The notes: generated from the letters alone by a model not told the origin. A DNA stretch of 53,390 bases from Lachnospiraceae bacterium (GCA_023664705.1 JAMPFE010000001.1:1-53390), one strand, 5' to 3'; shown: positions 32,152 through 44,782, counted from the stretch's first letter. A program made the numbers and translations.

Positions 32152-33276
32152 ATGGATTTAGGTGAAATAAGAAAACAGATTGACAAGATAGACGGCGAGC
32201 TGCTGGATCTGTTCCTGAAACGGATGGCGCTCGCGACGGAGGTCGCGGAATACAAGGCGGCGAACAATATGGTCGTGTTTCAGCACGACCGCGAGAGGTT
32301 CATTATCGACAACGTAAAGGAGAACACTCCCGAGGAGCTTCGGAAGAGCGCGGCGTTCCTGTTTATGAACATAATGGACATCTCCAAGGTGTCGCAGATA
32401 AACGCGATAACGCCCGACGTCGAGATTCCGTACACGCCCATAGCGAAGGAGCGCCCCTCCGTCGCGGTGCAGGGCATAGAGGGCGCTTACGGTCACGCCG
32501 CCGCAAGGCAGCTTTTCGGCAGCGGCAGCGTGAGCTTCTACGCGGCGTTCCACGAGGTGTTTGAGGCGGTCGAGAACGGCGACGTGGATTACGGCGTGCT
32601 CCCCGTGGAGAACAGCACCGCGGGCGAGGTCACGGCGAATATGGATCTGCTGGAGCGCCACAGGGTGTACATCTGCCGAACGACCACCGTGGAGTGCGCT
32701 CACGTCCTCGCGGCGCGGCGGGGCGTTTCCGAGGAGGATATACGCATACTTTTCGGTCACGAGCAGGCGATACGACAGTGCGAGGACTATATCTCGGCGC
32801 GCGGCGGGCTTACGGTCATCCCGTACCACAACAACGCCGCCGCCGCGAAAATGGTCGCCGAGAACCCCAGCGCGGAGCTCGGCTGCATATGCTCGGAGGA
32901 GTGCGCGGAGATGCACGGACTGAACATAATCAGAAAGCAGATAGCCTCCGACCCCGACAACAGCACGCGATTTGTCTGCATAGCGAGGGACGTCGAGGTA
33001 TACGACGGCGCGGACACCATTGCGGTTTCGTTGTCAATTCCGAATATTTCGGGCGCTTTATACAGATTGTTGACGAAATTCGCGGTGAACGGGTTTTCGA
33101 TGACGAAAATACAGTCCAAGCCGCTGCCGCTGGACGTGCGGAAAAGCTTCCCCGAGGACCATATGTTCTACATCGAGTTCACGGGGAGCCTTGAGGACGC
33201 GAAAGTCCGCAAGCTGCTGAAAAACCTCGGGGACGAGCTGAATTATTTCAAGTTCCACGGCAACTTCAAGCGCTAG
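32152..33276 (+). CDS. pheA: Bifunctional chorismate mutase / prephenate dehydratase
   Basis: A 374-residue P-protein of phenylalanine synthesis. Chorismate mutase domain in residues 1-85 (MDLGEIRKQIDKIDGELLDL), prephenate dehydratase from about 105 (GIEGAYGHAAARQLF, PVENSTAGEV, DNSTRF) and a C-terminal ACT regulatory domain (about 295-370). AGAGGT lies just before the ATG. ispD follows almost at once, so phenylalanine and isoprenoid genes appear to share a transcript. Confidence 0.95.
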   Translation: MDLGEIRKQIDKIDGELLDLFLKRMALATEVAEYKAANNMVVFQHDRERFIIDNVKENTPEELRKSAAFLFMNIMDISKVSQINAITPDVEIPYTPIAKERPSVAVQGIEGAYGHAAARQLFGSGSVSFYAAFHEVFEAVENGDVDYGVLPVENSTAGEVTANMDLLERHRVYICRTTTVECAHVLAARRGVSEEDIRILFGHEQAIRQCEDYISARGGLTVIPYHNNAAAAKMVAENPSAELGCICSEECAEMHGLNIIRKQIASDPDNSTRFVCIARDVEVYDGADTIAVSLSIPNISGALYRLLTKFAVNGFSMTKIQSKPLPLDVRKSFPEDHMFYIEFTGSLEDAKVRKLLKNLGDELNYFKFHGNFKR

Positions 33277-33287
33277 GGGGTATTTTT

Positions 33288-33977
33288 ACGGTTTCGGCAA
33301 TTATTCTGGCGGCTGGCGGCTCGACAAGAATGAACGGCGTGAACAAGCAGCTGGAGGAAATAGGCGGCGTGCCCGTTTTCGTTATGAGCGCGCTGAAGTT
33401 CGAGCGCTCGGATAGGGTCGGCGAGGTGATAATCACCGCGCCCGAGGGAAGGACCGACGAATACGGCGCTCTCGCGCGGGAGCGCGGCGTTTCAAAGCTC
33501 ACGGCGGTCGTCGCGGGAGGGGAGACCCGCGCGCGCTCCGTAATGAACGCGCTCGAAAAGGTCTCCCCGAACGCGGATTACATCGCCGTTCACGACGGCG
33601 CGCGCCCTCTCATCGCGACAAGCGACATAGAGCGCGTCATCGCGGACGCGGAGCGCCTCGGCGCGGCTATCGCAGCAGCGCCCGCCGCCGATACCGTAAA
33701 ATCCGCGGAAAACGGCTTTGTAAAGGGAACGCTTCCGCGCAATGAGCTTTACCTCGCGCAGACGCCGCAGGTGTTCCGAAAGGAGCTTTACCTGTCCTGC
33801 CTTGAGCGGTTGGGCTCGCAAGCCGACGGCGTAACGGACGACAGCTCGCTGCTCGAGCTCTGCGGAATGCCCGTCGGGATAACGGAGATAAGCGGCTGCA
33901 ACATAAAAATAACCCGCCCCCATGACCTTATCGCGGCGAGGGCGGTCTATGAGCTCGGAAAGGCGGGGACGGTATGA
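33288..33977 (+). CDS. ispD: 2-C-methyl-D-erythritol 4-phosphate cytidylyltransferase, non-standard start
   Basis: The protein (229 residues from the proposed start; family about 230) joins CTP and MEP in the non-mevalonate isoprenoid pathway. The CTP-binding motif AIILAAGGSTRM...NKQ lies in the sequence, but no ATG, GTG or TTG precedes it in frame after the pheA stop (33274-33276). The first ATG is 33330, inside the motif, and would destroy the active site. The codon where homologues have their start is ACG (33288), 7 nt behind AGGGGG; ATT at 33282 is the alternative. A single T-to-C change of an ATG would explain this. Its stop overlaps ispF. Confidence 0.88.
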   Translation, partial: TVSAIILAAGGSTRMNGVNKQLEEIGGVPVFVMSALKFERSDRVGEVIITAPEGRTDEYGALARERGVSKLTAVVAGGETRARSVMNALEKVSPNADYIAVHDGARPLIATSDIERVIADAERLGAAIAAAPAADTVKSAENGFVKGTLPRNELYLAQTPQVFRKELYLSCLERLGSQADGVTDDSSLLELCGMPVGITEISGCNIKITRPHDLIAARAVYELGKAGTV

Positions 33978-34441
33978 GGATAGGGCACGGCTACGACGTT
34001 CACAGGCTCGTTCCCGAAAGGCGGCTCGTGCTCTGCGGCGTGGAAATTCCGTATGAGCGCGGACTTCTCGGGCACTCCGACGCGGACGCTGCCGTCCATG
34101 CGCTCATGGACGCGGTTCTGGGGGCGCTCGCGCTCGGCGACATCGGGCATCTGTTCCCCGACAGCGACCCCGAATACAAGGACGCGGACAGCATGCGGCT
34201 CCTCGCGGAGGTCGTCGGAATAATGCGCGAAAAGGGCTTCTCCCTCGGCAACGCCGATATTACGATAGTTGCCGAAAAGCCGAAGCTCGCGCCGTATATC
34301 GGAAAAATGCGCGAAAACCTCGCGGGCGCGTTCGGCTGCGGCATCGAACGGATCTCCGTCAAGGCGACCACAGAGGAGGGCTTGGGGCTCGGCGGCGACG
34401 GGATAGGCGCGAACGCCGTGGTGCTCATCGACGAAGAATAA
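33974..34441 (+). CDS. ispF: 2-C-methyl-D-erythritol 2,4-cyclodiphosphate synthase
   Basis: A 155-residue enzyme of the MEP pathway. Zinc ligands in GYDVH (start) and GLLGHSDADA; end motif KATTEEGLGLGGDGIGA. It overlaps ispD by ATGA, so a working ispD is expected for coupled translation. Confidence 0.97.
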   Translation: MRIGHGYDVHRLVPERRLVLCGVEIPYERGLLGHSDADAAVHALMDAVLGALALGDIGHLFPDSDPEYKDADSMRLLAEVVGIMREKGFSLGNADITIVAEKPKLAPYIGKMRENLAGAFGCGIERISVKATTEEGLGLGGDGIGANAVVLIDEE

Positions 34442-34447
34442 GCAGAA

Positions 34448-34479
34448 GCGCGGACAATTTGCTTGTCCGCGCGTTTTTT
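34448..34479 (+). terminator. Terminator after ispF
   Basis: GCGCGGACAA pairs with TTGTCCGCGC, followed by GTTTTTT. The T-run overlaps the stop codon of the convergent HAD gene. Confidence 0.92.
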
Positions 34480-35152
34480 AACCCTTTCGTGCCGCCGAAA
34501 ATCTCAGCAGCTCCGCGACCCTGTCCGCGAGCTCCGACGGCGACAGGGCATAGAAATCCGCCGTTTTTTGCAGCTCCCTCTGATTTTTTTCGCTCACATC
34601 GCAAACCGCGGCGGTCGCGAAGCCCGCCTTTTTCGCGGTGCGCACCGCGTGCAGCGAGTCCTCGAAAACCATGGTCTCCTCGGGAATGGCGTATATCAGC
34701 TCCGCCGCCGCGAAGAACACCTCGGGAGAGGTCTTTGCGCCGTAATCGGAGCAGCTTGCCGCGCCCGCGAAAAACTCCGCGACTCCGAGCCTTGAAAGCG
34801 CCGCCTGCGCGAGGTTAGCGTCGCCCGCCGTCGCGATGCTCATGCGAACGCAGTGCGCACGCAGCATTGCCAGCAGCCTCGGCACGCCGTCCTTCAGGCA
34901 CACCTGCTCCAGATAATACTTCTCGGTCATGCGCGTTATGTGACGGGCTATCTCCTCGGGGGAGTATGAAACGCCGTATTCGTTATGAATAAACGCCGCG
35001 CCCTCGGGTATCGACATCGCGTTGAGCTTGTCCGCGAGATCGGGCGCGGGCGTTTTCCCGAGGAATTTCAGGTAATTCTCTCCGAGCGTTTTCCACATTT
35101 CCGACGAGTCGAAAAGCGTTCCGTCCAAGTCAAATATCGCGTACTTTATCAT
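34478..35152 (-). CDS. HAD-superfamily phosphatase, beta-phosphoglucomutase-like
   Basis: A 224-residue enzyme with motif I FDLDGTLFDS, a helical cap (about 18-85), motif II SIATAGD, motif III lysine in AKTSPEVF and motif IV VFEDSLHAV. It hydrolyses a small phosphate ester; the substrate is not predictable. GGGGGAG precedes the start. Last gene of a minus-strand cluster beginning with tgt. Confidence 0.88.
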   Translation of the reverse strand: MIKYAIFDLDGTLFDSSEMWKTLGENYLKFLGKTPAPDLADKLNAMSIPEGAAFIHNEYGVSYSPEEIARHITRMTEKYYLEQVCLKDGVPRLLAMLRAHCVRMSIATAGDANLAQAALSRLGVAEFFAGAASCSDYGAKTSPEVFFAAAELIYAIPEETMVFEDSLHAVRTAKKAGFATAAVCDVSEKNQRELQKTADFYALSPSELADRVAELLRFSAARKG

Positions 35153-35170
35153 AAAGCTCCCCCTTTCATG

Positions 35171-35746
35171 CTAAATGCCCGAGCCGATATGCTCGATAAA
35201 CGTCTTAATGCCGATTATCATCAGCACCGCGCCGCCCGCGAGCTCCGCCTTTGCGCCGAGCCGCAGCCCCAGCCGCCGTCCTCCCAGCGCCCCCAGCAGC
35301 GACAGCGCGAACGTCACCGCGCCTATGAACAGCGCCGCGGGCGCTATCGATACGCGCATAGCCGCAAAGCTCACGCCCACCATGAGCGCGTCCACGGCGG
35401 TAGCCGCCGCCTGCACGAGCAGCACGGGAAAGCTCGGGTCGCGGACAGCCGCTGTCTCCCCGCCGTCCTCTCGGGCAAGCTCGCGCACGCTCTCGATTAT
35501 CATCTTGCCGCCGATAAATCCCAGCACTCCAAGCGCCAGAAAATGGTCGAACGCCCCGAGCAGCCCCGCGAAGCCCGCCCCGAGGAAGTACCCGAGCAGC
35601 GGCATAAGCGCCTGAAACAGCCCGAACATAAACGCGATGAGCAGCGCTTTCCGCCGCCTTTGCAGATTAAGCCCGTCCGCCAGCGCCACCGCGAACGCGT
35701 CCGCAGACAGCCCCACCGCCACGAAAAACAGCTCCGCAAAAGACAT
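35171..35746 (-). CDS. mntP: Manganese efflux pump MntP-like
   Basis: A 191-residue protein with six membrane helices. Two repeats of the family motif: AVGLSADAFAVALADGL near the start and ATAVDALMVGVSFA in the second half, the acidic residues of which bind Mn2+. The frame opens at 35797, but MSFAELFF at 35746 has GGGGTGA before it and gives the usual length. No Mn riboswitch is visible upstream. Confidence 0.85.
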   Translation of the reverse strand: MSFAELFFVAVGLSADAFAVALADGLNLQRRRKALLIAFMFGLFQALMPLLGYFLGAGFAGLLGAFDHFLALGVLGFIGGKMIIESVRELAREDGGETAAVRDPSFPVLLVQAAATAVDALMVGVSFAAMRVSIAPAALFIGAVTFALSLLGALGGRRLGLRLGAKAELAGGAVLMIIGIKTFIEHIGSGI

Positions 35747-35801
35747 AAAATCACCCCTAAATTTGATTTTAAAGGTTTTTACGTCCTTTTTCGGCAATCG
35801 G

Positions 35802-36245
35802 TCACTTCGTTAAGCTTTCCGCCATCACTATCATCTTATCCAAGGTGTTGAAGCCTCTTCTGCGGTAATAGCCCTCGGTGCTTTCGCCGCGCTGCGTTAT
35901 CAGGTAAATATTCACAACGCCTATCGCGTTCAGCTCGTCCTTCAGCGCCGAGAGCAGCCTCGAGCCGCAGCCGCTCTGCCGACGCTCGGGTCTCACGCAA
36001 AATTCCTGAATTTGGAAACGCACTCCGTCGTAGAAATGCTCCTTCTGCCCGAGTATGATGCCGAGCAGCTGCCCGTCCTCATAGGCGGCTTTTCCGACGA
36101 AGGTGCCCGTCGTTATCAGCTCCCCGAGCCGCAGCTTCGCCGTGAGCATAGTCCAGCGGTCGTTCCACGGCGGCGCGTTGAACACCGCGACGAACAGCTC
36201 CGCGTATGCTCTGACATTCGCTATATCCATATCCTCAAAGGTCAT
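35802..36245 (-). CDS. GNAT-family N-acetyltransferase
   Basis: A 147-residue protein with the acetyl-CoA site CVRPERRQSGCGSRLLSAL and the end GYYRRRGFNTLDKMIVMAESL. The start has GAGGA before it and lies 4 bp beyond the tgt stop, so it is co-transcribed with tgt. Substrate unknown. Confidence 0.85.
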   Translation of the reverse strand: MTFEDMDIANVRAYAELFVAVFNAPPWNDRWTMLTAKLRLGELITTGTFVGKAAYEDGQLLGIILGQKEHFYDGVRFQIQEFCVRPERRQSGCGSRLLSALKDELNAIGVVNIYLITQRGESTEGYYRRRGFNTLDKMIVMAESLTK

Positions 36246-36248
36246 AAT

Positions 36249-37385
36249 TCAATCCTCGACTTTAGACGCCAGCAGCGCCGAATATTTGTTCCGAAACTCC
36301 GTGAACGTTCCGCGGTCGAGCTCCGCGCATATCCTGTCCATGAGCGAGTTGTAGAAATACAGATTATGCAGCACGGCAAGCCGCCCCGCGAGCTGCTCCC
36401 CCGCCTTGAACAGATGCCGTATATACGCGCGCGAGAAATTTCTGCACGCGGGGCAGCCGCACTCGGGGTCGAGCGGGCGCTCGTCGGTCTTGTAACGCTC
36501 GTTGGTCGCGTGGAGTATGCCGTTCCATGTGAAGATCGTGGCGTGCCGCGCGTTCCGCGAGGGCATCACGCAGTCGAACATATCCACGCCGCGGTAAACC
36601 GCCTCGATGATGTTCGACGGCGTGCCCACGCCCATAAGATAGCGCGGCTTGTCGGCGGGCGCGTGCGGCAGCACGACGTCCAGAATGTGGTACATCACCT
36701 CGGTGGGCTCCCCGACGGCAAGCCCTCCCACGGCATACCCGTCCAAGTCCATTCCGCTTATCGTTTTCATATGCTCGACGCGTATGTCGTCGTAGGTGCC
36801 GCCCTGATTTATCGCGAACAGCATTTGCCGCGGGTTCAGCGTTTCGGGCAGCGAATTGAGCCGCGCCATTTCCGCTTTGCAGCGCTCCAGCCAGCGCGTG
36901 GTGCGGTCGACCGAATTCCGCACGTACTCCACGGGCGCGGGGTTCTCGACGCACTCGTCGAACGCCATCGCTATCGTCGAGCCGAGCTTGGACTGTATCT
37001 GCATGCTCTCCTCGGGACCGATAAACAGCCGTCTCCCGTCGATATGCGACGCGAAATACACGCCCTCCTCCTTAATTTTACGCAGCTTGGACAAAGAAAA
37101 TACCTGAAAACCGCCGCTGTCCGTAAGGATAGGCTTGTCCCAGTTCATAAATTTATGCAGCCCGCCCGTTTGATATATTATATCCTCGTTAGGGCGCAGA
37201 TGTAAATGATAGGTATTGCAGAGCGCAACGCGCGTCCCGAGCTCCCGCAGGTCGACGCAGGACACGCCACCCTTGACGGCGGCGGCGGTCGCCACGTTCA
37301 TAAAAAACGGCGTCTCAATGTCCCCGTGCGGCGTGCGGAAAACGCCGCGCCTTGCCGCGCCCTCTGTTTTTTTCAGCTCAAACAT
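36249..37385 (-). CDS. tgt: Queuine/preQ1 tRNA-guanine transglycosylase
   Basis: A 378-residue enzyme that swaps guanine-34 of certain tRNAs for preQ1. Catalytic and substrate residues in LTDSGGFQVFSLSKLRKI and GVGTPSNIIEAV, zinc site CGCPAC...H near 305-335. The frame is open to 37595 but AAGGAGAA precedes ATG 37385, where homologues start (MFELKKTEG). No queA or queuosine transport gene is adjacent. Confidence 0.96.
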   Translation of the reverse strand: MFELKKTEGAARRGVFRTPHGDIETPFFMNVATAAAVKGGVSCVDLRELGTRVALCNTYHLHLRPNEDIIYQTGGLHKFMNWDKPILTDSGGFQVFSLSKLRKIKEEGVYFASHIDGRRLFIGPEESMQIQSKLGSTIAMAFDECVENPAPVEYVRNSVDRTTRWLERCKAEMARLNSLPETLNPRQMLFAINQGGTYDDIRVEHMKTISGMDLDGYAVGGLAVGEPTEVMYHILDVVLPHAPADKPRYLMGVGTPSNIIEAVYRGVDMFDCVMPSRNARHATIFTWNGILHATNERYKTDERPLDPECGCPACRNFSRAYIRHLFKAGEQLAGRLAVLHNLYFYNSLMDRICAELDRGTFTEFRNKYSALLASKVED

Positions 37386-37641
37386 TACGTTCTCCTTGCA
37401 TATAATTATCCAATTATATTGTATCACTTTTTCCCTGTTTTTGGGAATTTTTTTCGCCATTAAATTCATTTTCGGCAAATTTACCGTTTTCAACGGCAAT
37501 TTTTTGTCATTGTCGACGAAAAAGCCCCCGCGCCGAGAAATGCCTATGTAAAAAATGCAGCCTTTCGGCAAATACCCGCCGCAAAAATACAGCATATTTC
37601 ACAAAAATGTGTAAAAAATCCCGAAATGCCGCAAAATAAAG

Positions 37642-37670
37642 TTGTCTTTTTCGAGAAAATATGCTATAAT
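37642..37670 (+). promoter_or_regulatory. Promoter of the TrpXYZ-like operon
   Basis: TTGTCT (37642-37647), 17 bp, TATAAT (37665-37670). The 80-nt leader can form a GGTTT/AAACC hairpin with inner CGCT/AGCG, but I see no T-box or known riboswitch. The rest of the gap 37386-37641 is AT-rich, with a weak tgt promoter (TATAAT at 37413-37418 on the minus strand). Confidence 0.75.
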
Positions 37671-37751
37671 AATTTGTACGGTTTGGCGCTTTTGAGCGTT
37701 AAACCCGCAAACAATACGGACAAAAGACATTTTTTCGCAAGGAGAAATATT

Positions 37752-38705
37752 ATGAAAATGAAGAAGATTTTCGCGGCGTTCGCCGCCGCGGCAATGCTCT
37801 GCGGTCTCACCGCGTGCAATAACGGCGAAAAGGTTTACACGGTCGGCATCTGTCAGGCTATCGAGCACCCCGCCCTCGATCAGGCGACCGCGGGCTTCAA
37901 GGAGGCTCTCATCGCGAAGTTCGGCGGCGAGGACAAGATAAAGTTCGATACACAGAACGCGCAGGGCGAGTCCACGCAGTGCACCACTATCGTGACCAAC
38001 TTCGTTTCCTCGGGCGTCGACCTCATCATGGCGAACGCGACGGGCGCGCTTACCGCCGCCGCTTCGGCGACCGACACCATCCCGATCGTCGGCACCTCTA
38101 TCACGGCTTACGACGTTGCCTTTGACGGCACGGACTGGAAGGGCAAGAACATCACGGGCGCTTCCGACCTCGCTCCCCTCGAGGAGCAGGAGAATATGCT
38201 CGTCGATATATTCCCCGACGCAAAGACCGTAGGCATCATGTACTGCTCGAGCGAGCCCAACTCCGTATATCAGGCGCAGGTATTCGGCGACGCTCTCAAG
38301 GCGGACGGCATCACCGTCAAGGAATACACGGTCGTTGACTCCAACGACATTCAGCAGCAGACGCAGGCTGCATGCGGAGAGTGCGACGTTATCTACATTC
38401 CCACGGATAACACGCTCGCGAACGCCGCCGAGGCTGTAAGGAGCATCGTCGTTCCCGCAAAGGTTCCCGTAGTAGCGGGCGAGGAGGGCATCTGCTCGGG
38501 CTGCGGCACGGTTACGCTGTCGATAAGCTACCACGATATGGGCTACGCCGCGGGCGAAATGGCTTACGAGATACTCGCCAACGGCAAGAAGCCCGGCGAA
38601 ATGGAGATAGGCTATTCCCCCGTTACCAAGCTGTACAACAAGAGCATCTGCGAGGAGCTCGGCGTTACCGTTCCCGACGACTACAAGGCGATCGAGGGGA
38701 CCTGA
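37752..38705 (+). CDS. ABC transporter substrate-binding lipoprotein, TrpX-like
   Basis: A 317-residue protein with signal peptide and lipobox (LCGLTAC), then the two-lobed fold of the ABC_sub_bind family (VYTVGICQAIEHPALDQATAGF, IPIVGTSITAYDVA, IYIPTDNTLANAAEAV). Relatives bind tryptophan or tyrosine. Start at 37752 (MKMKKIF) behind AAGGAG, not the longer open frame from 37626. Permease and ATPase genes follow. Confidence 0.9.
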   Translation: MKMKKIFAAFAAAAMLCGLTACNNGEKVYTVGICQAIEHPALDQATAGFKEALIAKFGGEDKIKFDTQNAQGESTQCTTIVTNFVSSGVDLIMANATGALTAAASATDTIPIVGTSITAYDVAFDGTDWKGKNITGASDLAPLEEQENMLVDIFPDAKTVGIMYCSSEPNSVYQAQVFGDALKADGITVKEYTVVDSNDIQQQTQAACGECDVIYIPTDNTLANAAEAVRSIVVPAKVPVVAGEEGICSGCGTVTLSISYHDMGYAAGEMAYEILANGKKPGEMEIGYSPVTKLYNKSICEELGVTVPDDYKAIEGT

Positions 38706-38728
38706 TTTTGACCTTTGAACAACAAATC

Positions 38729-38756
38729 GGCGGGGAGCGGACATCCGTTCCCCGCC
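38729..38756 (+). other. Hairpin between binding-protein and permease genes
   Basis: GGCGGGGAGCGGA pairs with TCCGTTCCCCGCC around a 2-nt loop, with no T-run. Hairpins here typically protect the abundant binding-protein mRNA or reduce downstream expression. Confidence 0.6.
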
Positions 38757-38782
38757 AAGCGTAAGCGAATGGAGAAGAAGAT

Positions 38783-39766
38783 ATGACTGCGCTCACCACA
38801 TTTCTGAACGCCCTCCCCGGGAATATCTCGCAGGGGCTCATCTGGGGCATAATGGCGATAGGCGTTTACATCACCTACAAAATACTGGATTTCGCCGACC
38901 TCACAGTCGACGGCTCGATAACCACGGGCGGCGCGGTCGCCGTAATGCTCATCACAAACGGCGTTCCCGTGCCGATAGCGATGGTGTGTGCCTTTGCGGC
39001 GGGCTGCGTAGCGGGTCTCGCGACGGGGCTCATGAACACCCTCCTCGGCATCCCGGGCATCCTCGCGGGCATCTTAACGCAGATCTCGCTGTATTCCGTA
39101 AACCTCGCCATAATGGACGGCGCGGCTATCCGCTCCGTAATGGTCGACAAATTCCCGCTTTTCCTGTCGCTGAGACGCGTCGTCGCGGGCAACGATTTCC
39201 CGACGATAGCCTTCGAACTCGTCAAGATAATCGTCACCGTCGCGCTGATAATCGCCGCGCTCTACTGGTTCTTCGGCACGGAATACGGCTTCACCATACG
39301 CGCGACGGGCTGCAACTCCAACATGGCGAGAGCGCAGAGCATAAACACCAAGAAGTCCACGGTCATCGCGCTGGTGCTCTCCAACGGTCTTGTGGGCTTC
39401 GCGGGCGGCATTCTCGCGCAGTATCAGGGCAGCGCCGACCTCCAGATGGGCAGAGGCGCGATCGTCATCGGTCTCGCGGCGGTCATCATCGGCGACGTCC
39501 TCGGCACGGTCATTTTCCGCAAGCGCTTCAATTTCGTCGCGCGGCTGGCGTTTACGGCGATAGGCGCGATAATCTACTTCATCGTATTGCAGATAGTCAT
39601 GCTCATCGGTCTGCCGCAGACCTACAACAAGCTGTTCTCCGCGGTCATCGTTATGATATTCCTCGCCGTGCCGTATCTCAGGAACGCCGCCAAGACCTCC
39701 TACGGACGAGCCGCAAAGAATGCCGAAAAAACGGTTCTGCAGAAGGGAGAGACGGGGGATGCTTGA
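38783..39766 (+). CDS. ABC transporter permease, TrpY-like
   Basis: A 327-residue protein with about nine membrane helices of the branched-chain/ribose permease type. Typical segments are ADLTVDGSITTGGAVAV and the coupling region RATGCNSNMARAQSINT. It is coupled to the following ATPase by an 8-bp overlap. Confidence 0.9.
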   Translation: MTALTTFLNALPGNISQGLIWGIMAIGVYITYKILDFADLTVDGSITTGGAVAVMLITNGVPVPIAMVCAFAAGCVAGLATGLMNTLLGIPGILAGILTQISLYSVNLAIMDGAAIRSVMVDKFPLFLSLRRVVAGNDFPTIAFELVKIIVTVALIIAALYWFFGTEYGFTIRATGCNSNMARAQSINTKKSTVIALVLSNGLVGFAGGILAQYQGSADLQMGRGAIVIGLAAVIIGDVLGTVIFRKRFNFVARLAFTAIGAIIYFIVLQIVMLIGLPQTYNKLFSAVIVMIFLAVPYLRNAAKTSYGRAAKNAEKTVLQKGETGDA

Positions 39767-40568
39767 GCTCATCGATGTAAGAAAGACCTTTAACGCAGGC
39801 ACGATAAACGAGAAAAAGGCGCTCGACGGCGTCTCGATAAAGCTCGACGAGGGCGATTTCGTAACGATAATCGGCGGCAACGGCGCGGGCAAATCCACCA
39901 CGCTCAACGCCATAGCGGGCGTCTGGCCGATAGACAGCGGCTCGATAATCATCAACGGCAAAAACGTCGTCGGGCTGCCCGAGCACAAGCGCGCCGCGTT
40001 TATCGGGCGCGTGTTTCAGGACCCCATGACGGGCACCGCCGCGACAATGGAGATACAGGAGAACCTCGCGCTGGCAAAGCGCCGCGGCGACCCGCGCGGT
40101 CTCGGCTGGGGCATAAAGCGCGCCGAGCGCGAGGAGTATCACGAGCTGCTGAAAACGCTCGACCTCGGGCTCGAGGACAGAATGTCCTCCAAGGTCGGAC
40201 TGCTCTCGGGCGGTCAGCGGCAGGCGCTCACGCTGCTTATGGCAACGCTTAAAAAGCCCGATATTCTGCTACTCGACGAGCACACGGCGGCTCTCGACCC
40301 GAAAACCGCCGCAAAGGTCCTCGAGCTCTCCGATAAGATAATCGGGGAAAACCGCCTCACGGCGATGATGGTAACGCACAATATGAGCGCCGCCATCAAG
40401 CACGGAAACCGCCTTGTGATGATGAACGCGGGGCGCATTATCTACGACGTCAAGGGCGAGGAAAAGAAGAACCTCACAGTCGATATGCTGCTCGAGAAGT
40501 TCGAGCAGGCAAGCGGCTCGGCGCTGAACAACGACCGTATGCTGCTCTCCAAGCACAGCGATATATAA
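39759..40568 (+). CDS. ABC transporter ATP-binding protein, TrpZ-like
   Basis: A 269-residue ATPase: Walker A GGNGAGKST, Q-loop VFQDPMTGTA, signature LSGGQRQAL, Walker B ILLLDEHTAALDP, switch histidine in VTHNM. The DEHTAALDP box is characteristic of this TrpXYZ-like group. The frame opens at 39720; ATG 39759 behind GGGGG is preferred because the protein begins MLELIDVRKTF. Confidence 0.92.
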   Translation: MLELIDVRKTFNAGTINEKKALDGVSIKLDEGDFVTIIGGNGAGKSTTLNAIAGVWPIDSGSIIINGKNVVGLPEHKRAAFIGRVFQDPMTGTAATMEIQENLALAKRRGDPRGLGWGIKRAEREEYHELLKTLDLGLEDRMSSKVGLLSGGQRQALTLLMATLKKPDILLLDEHTAALDPKTAAKVLELSDKIIGENRLTAMMVTHNMSAAIKHGNRLVMMNAGRIIYDVKGEEKKNLTVDMLLEKFEQASGSALNNDRMLLSKHSDI

Positions 40569-40570
40569 CG

Positions 40571-40599
40571 AAAAACGGAGCCTTTCGGCTCCGTTTTTT
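40571..40599. terminator. Bidirectional terminator
   Basis: AAAAACGGAGCC pairs with GGCTCCGTTTTT around TTTC. It serves the ABC operon and, on the minus strand, the MBL gene. Confidence 0.9.
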
Positions 40600-41473
40600 A
40601 CGCTCTTTTCCAGAGCATCATATTGTCCTCGAAGTCAACGGCGAGCCTTCCGAGGTCGTGCAGCCACGCGAGATACGACCTCACGGTGCTCCCCACGAGA
40701 ACGTACTGCTCGAACGTCATTTTCAGCCCGTACTCCCCGAAAAGCGCCCCCAGAATACTCTCAAAGCCGCGCGGCGTTTCGCAGAGCGCGGTTATCCTGT
40801 CGGCGATCTCGTTCACCTTGCCGATGTTGTACCGCGCAAGCTCGGCAATATTATCGGTCGCCGCTGCGTGGGACGGCACGAACATCCTCGCGCTCATGCC
40901 CTCCACCGTTTCAAGCGTTTTCAGATATTCGGCAACGTCGTAAATAAAGCCGATCCCGTACTTGTCGAGCGTCTCCCTGCTCGACAGGCAGTCCGCCAGG
41001 AACACCACGTCGTCGGGCGTGCGGAAGCCCGTCATATTAAAGAAATGCCCGTTCAGCGGTATTATCTCCAGCTCCTTCGGAAAATCCGCGTCCGAGAAAT
41101 CCGAGACCTCGCTCTCCGCCGCCAGCAGGAACTTATGCCGCAGCTCCCCGCACGGAAACCCGCCGTACAAAAACGACGGCTCCAGTATCGGATATTCCGT
41201 AAACGCCCTCTCAATGCCGCAGGAGAACACCTTGCATCCCGTCTGCCGCTGAAGATAGCCGTTTCCGCCGATGTGGTCGGCGTTGGAGTGCGTGTTCACG
41301 ATGCCCCTCAGCCGCCAGCCGTTCTCGTCGAGTATTTTGCGCACTTTCCGCCCCGCGTCCTTGTCGTTGCCGCTGTCGATGAGATACGCGCCGTCCCCGT
41401 CGACAAAAACGCCTATCTTGGCGGGGCTTTCGATATAATAGGTGCGCTCGCCGACCCTATGCAATTCAAACAT
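40598..41473 (-). CDS. MBL-fold metallo-hydrolase
   Basis: A 291-residue protein with metal ligands in THSNADHIGG (an HxNxDH variant of HxHxDH), a histidine in IIPLNGHFFNM and aspartate in FLADCL. The C-terminal 100 residues are helical. Substrate unknown. It lies 15 bp behind carB and is probably co-transcribed. The first histidine replaced by asparagine is unusual for two-metal members. Confidence 0.82.
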   Translation of the reverse strand: MFELHRVGERTYYIESPAKIGVFVDGDGAYLIDSGNDKDAGRKVRKILDENGWRLRGIVNTHSNADHIGGNGYLQRQTGCKVFSCGIERAFTEYPILEPSFLYGGFPCGELRHKFLLAAESEVSDFSDADFPKELEIIPLNGHFFNMTGFRTPDDVVFLADCLSSRETLDKYGIGFIYDVAEYLKTLETVEGMSARMFVPSHAAATDNIAELARYNIGKVNEIADRITALCETPRGFESILGALFGEYGLKMTFEQYVLVGSTVRSYLAWLHDLGRLAVDFEDNMMLWKRA

Positions 41474-41488
41474 ACCGTTCCCCCCCGC

Positions 41489-44713
<3,225 letters not shown>

Positions 44714-44782
44714 TTTTATTACTCCCTGTCATATTATTATCGGGATACCGCAGCGTTCCCCGATTTTTACCTATCACATATT

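Noticed and set aside
37671..37751. T-box or other riboswitch before the TrpXYZ-like operon
   Set aside because: The conserved T-box sequence (AGGGTGGNACCGCG) is absent and the leader is too short.
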